In this document: piece by piece, positions 62,431-64,000 of the stretch
How positions within the stretch are numbered: position 1 is the first letter of the stretch
How the letters are laid out: each line of letters starts with the position of its first letter
Made by a program: the position numbers and the translations under genes
The notes under the pieces: model-generated
What the model was told of the DNA's origin: nothing
The model's database searches: none
Seen by the model: only the letters and a program-made list of their open reading frames with translations
NCBI GenBank assembly: GCA_030407315.1
Contig: JALQPE010002347.1
Coordinates: 1 to 64,000 of the forward strand
Direction of reading: 5' to 3'
Origin: Asparagopsis taxiformis
Lineage: Eukaryota; Rhodophyta; Florideophyceae; Bonnemaisoniales; Bonnemaisoniaceae
DNA: 64,000 nt

Positions 62431-64000
62431 ATGCCAAAACGTGGAAAAGACGCAACGGAGTCGCATGACACCTCGCGAATTCCGCAAACGATTGTGGAAA
62501 CCCTCGAAGCACCTCGTCTTACTGGAATCTCAACGGAAGATTTCGTTTTGTTCGAACAGAAACGCACAATCTATGAACGTCGAGTTTAAGAAAAATCGAA
62601 GGAACAGGGAATCACAATACCGGCTACGTCGTACAGGAATTCTATCGATAAGTCTATCCTAGACCTTTTTGTCACTGCGCAATGGGTCAGTGCTGCATGC
62701 TCGGACGACATTACAGAGGAGCAACTGAAAGAATGTGTGGCGCAGAGAGCGGAAATTAAGCCTGAAGACTACGACTTAGCTCAAATTGAGCATGGATTGT
62801 CAGGACTGTATATGGATCGCTCGGAAAGATCATTAGAGCTTCAAGTATGGCAATTAGGACTGCGTTACTCTCAGCGTTTACAAGCCCTCGGGTACGCAAA
62901 CTTTATTAATACTCAGCCCGAACTAGCTGTTGGCCATATCTTGAAAAGGATTACGCATCCAGGCCTCCGTAAGAGAATGTCTCTGACATTCAAACTCCGC
63001 AAAGAAGTATTCCGAAATGACTACCAGTCATTCCTCAGGGAGACAGCCAAAGAAGCGGCTGCTCTAGATCGTCATGACGCTGCAAATGCGTCAATGCAGG
63101 CCAACGGGGATTCTGACGGTGACCCGATTCCAACTGCATCCAAAAGCCGATATCACGGAAGGGGAAAGCGAAATAGCTCGAGACATAGGTCTAGCACTCC
63201 AACAGCGAAGCCGTATCTGGACAGACCTCCTCCTCCTGCACCAAACAAAAAGCGCGATAAACCGAGCTGCCTTAACCCAAGCTGTTCAGAAAAGCACTTC
63301 TTGTTGGACTGCAAAAACACTACAGAGCCTGAAAAGAAGAAGCTAATAGCCGAGTACCGTGCTTCAAAGAAGATGAGAAAATCTGGGGGGCATGTGGGAC
63401 AGTTGTCTTCTGCTCGGCAGCTATCCCTCGACAACTCCTCTCTATTTTCTGCATCGTTCTATAATGGCGCCGTGGAAACCACGGTTCTGGCTGACCAAGG
63501 TTCAGACGCATGTGTCATATCATCAGAAGTACTGCAAAATATGCTCAAGGCAGATCCAAAACTCAAGATTGAGAGCTTAAAACAAGCAAAATTGTACGAA
63601 ACCGTCGACAAAGCCGCACCAGCTCTTAGCTGCCGCCGTAAAATATCCGCAGATGTACTGCTACGCATCCGACACGGTACCAATCTTCTACTACGTGATG
63701 TGTCCTGGTTGGTAAGCGACCAACCAATGAGCAATGTCATCATAAGTCGACATGTATTGAAAAGCCTCGGTCTAGACAACAGAGTACTATTAGCTGCGGC
63801 AAGTGACAAATTCAATGGAGTGGTGGATGTACCAGGCCTGATAGGCTCGCATGGCGGTGACGAAAATCGCCAAGGGTCCATGTGTAGTCTGTTACAGAAG
63901 CATGAATACGAGTTCGGCAGTACATATCATGCAGCTGGTGGATCTCAAGAGGACAACCTGGAGGATTCTGATGTATACATCGACTTAGGCGAAGACTTAC
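62431..64000 (+). pseudogene. gag-pol: Gypsy-3 Gag-protease, with one premature stop, incomplete at the window end
   Basis: ATG 62431 (MPKRGKDATESHDTSRIP). TAA at 62587-62589 interrupts the frame after 52 codons. It is then open to the window end: capsid-like helices, basic linker, zinc knuckle CLNPSCSEKHFLLDC (C-X4-C-X3-H-X4-C, as in Gypsy-2), and a protease-like segment TTVLADQGSDACVIS with DQGS where DTG/DSG is usual. RT and integrase are expected further right. Confidence 0.8.

Larger units (their letters stand above)
61953..64000 (+). mobile_element. Gypsy-3: Ty3/Gypsy element, 5' part only
   Basis: Starts at TGTAACG inside the small-protein gene copy; the presumed target is CCTTC (61948-61952). 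A ~0.45-kb LTR with a TATA box is followed by Gag and protease of the Gypsy-2 family. The element runs past the window end. Confidence 0.8.

Noticed and set aside
1..64000. tRNA, rRNA and other structured RNA genes
   Set aside because: I looked for tRNA B-box-like words with matching acceptor stems and for rRNA-like stretches and found none I could defend; a covariance-model scan would be decisive.

Overview
This window looks like nuclear DNA of a eukaryote that is poor in introns and dense with transposons. The mix is chromodomain Gypsy elements, Copia elements that appear to be primed by a half tRNA, a Plavaka-like (CACTA-related) DNA transposon, a PIF/Harbinger transposon, and intronless genes for cysteine-rich GCC2/GCC3-repeat secreted proteins. 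That mix would fit a florideophyte red alga such as Chondrus. This is an inference from gene content only, and oomycetes or other algae are not excluded. About half of the window is LTR retrotransposon. Every complete LTR element has a 5-bp target duplication, and LTR pairs are identical or differ by about one position, which suggests a recent burst.

Layout. 1-2947: a gene fusing a beta-class DNA methyltransferase (motif DPPY, then DPFSGT) to a C-terminal SET domain; its 5' half is out of frame and runs off the window. 3609-5248 and 16382-17031: a coiled-coil protein gene split by an 11.1-kb Gypsy element (5249-16381, TSD TGCTG) and carrying an A AAA AAG slippery site at a frame change. 17109-19368 (minus): an internally deleted Plavaka-like transposase, convergent with the coiled-coil gene. 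19950-21780: a near-perfect hairpin with a 38-bp palindrome, a 228-bp tandem array with splice-like motifs, a 24-bp minisatellite and 43-bp repeats. 23045-27607: Copia A (minus). 27759-28702 and 34223-34509: a GCC2/GCC3 gene broken by a second Gypsy (28703-34217, TSD AGGGT). 35495-36724: its intact tandem paralogue. 37178-42470: Copia C.

43054-55114 is one large PIF/Harbinger transposon with 748-bp terminal inverted repeats, a 3-bp AAT target duplication, an intact DDE transposase and a Myb/SANT-like partner protein. Between these two genes it carries a block of cellular DNA: the 5' ends of a V-ATPase subunit a gene and a VPS13 gene, head to head, both decayed by frameshifts and in-frame stops. 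Its right terminal repeat is interrupted by a nested Copia (51279-55095, TSD GCAAC).

55507-58445 is an apparently normal host segment, with a GC-rich GCC2/GCC3-repeat protein and a JmjC (JMJD5-like) oxygenase. 60275-60532 encodes an unrecognised 85-residue protein. A second, inverted copy of its 5' end (61905) is cut after codon 16 by a third Gypsy (from 61953), which runs off the window.

The most noteworthy items are the Harbinger element with a captured divergent gene pair, the DNA methyltransferase-SET fusion beside a DNA transposon, and the compensating hairpin pair in the long 3' noncoding region of the first Gypsy.
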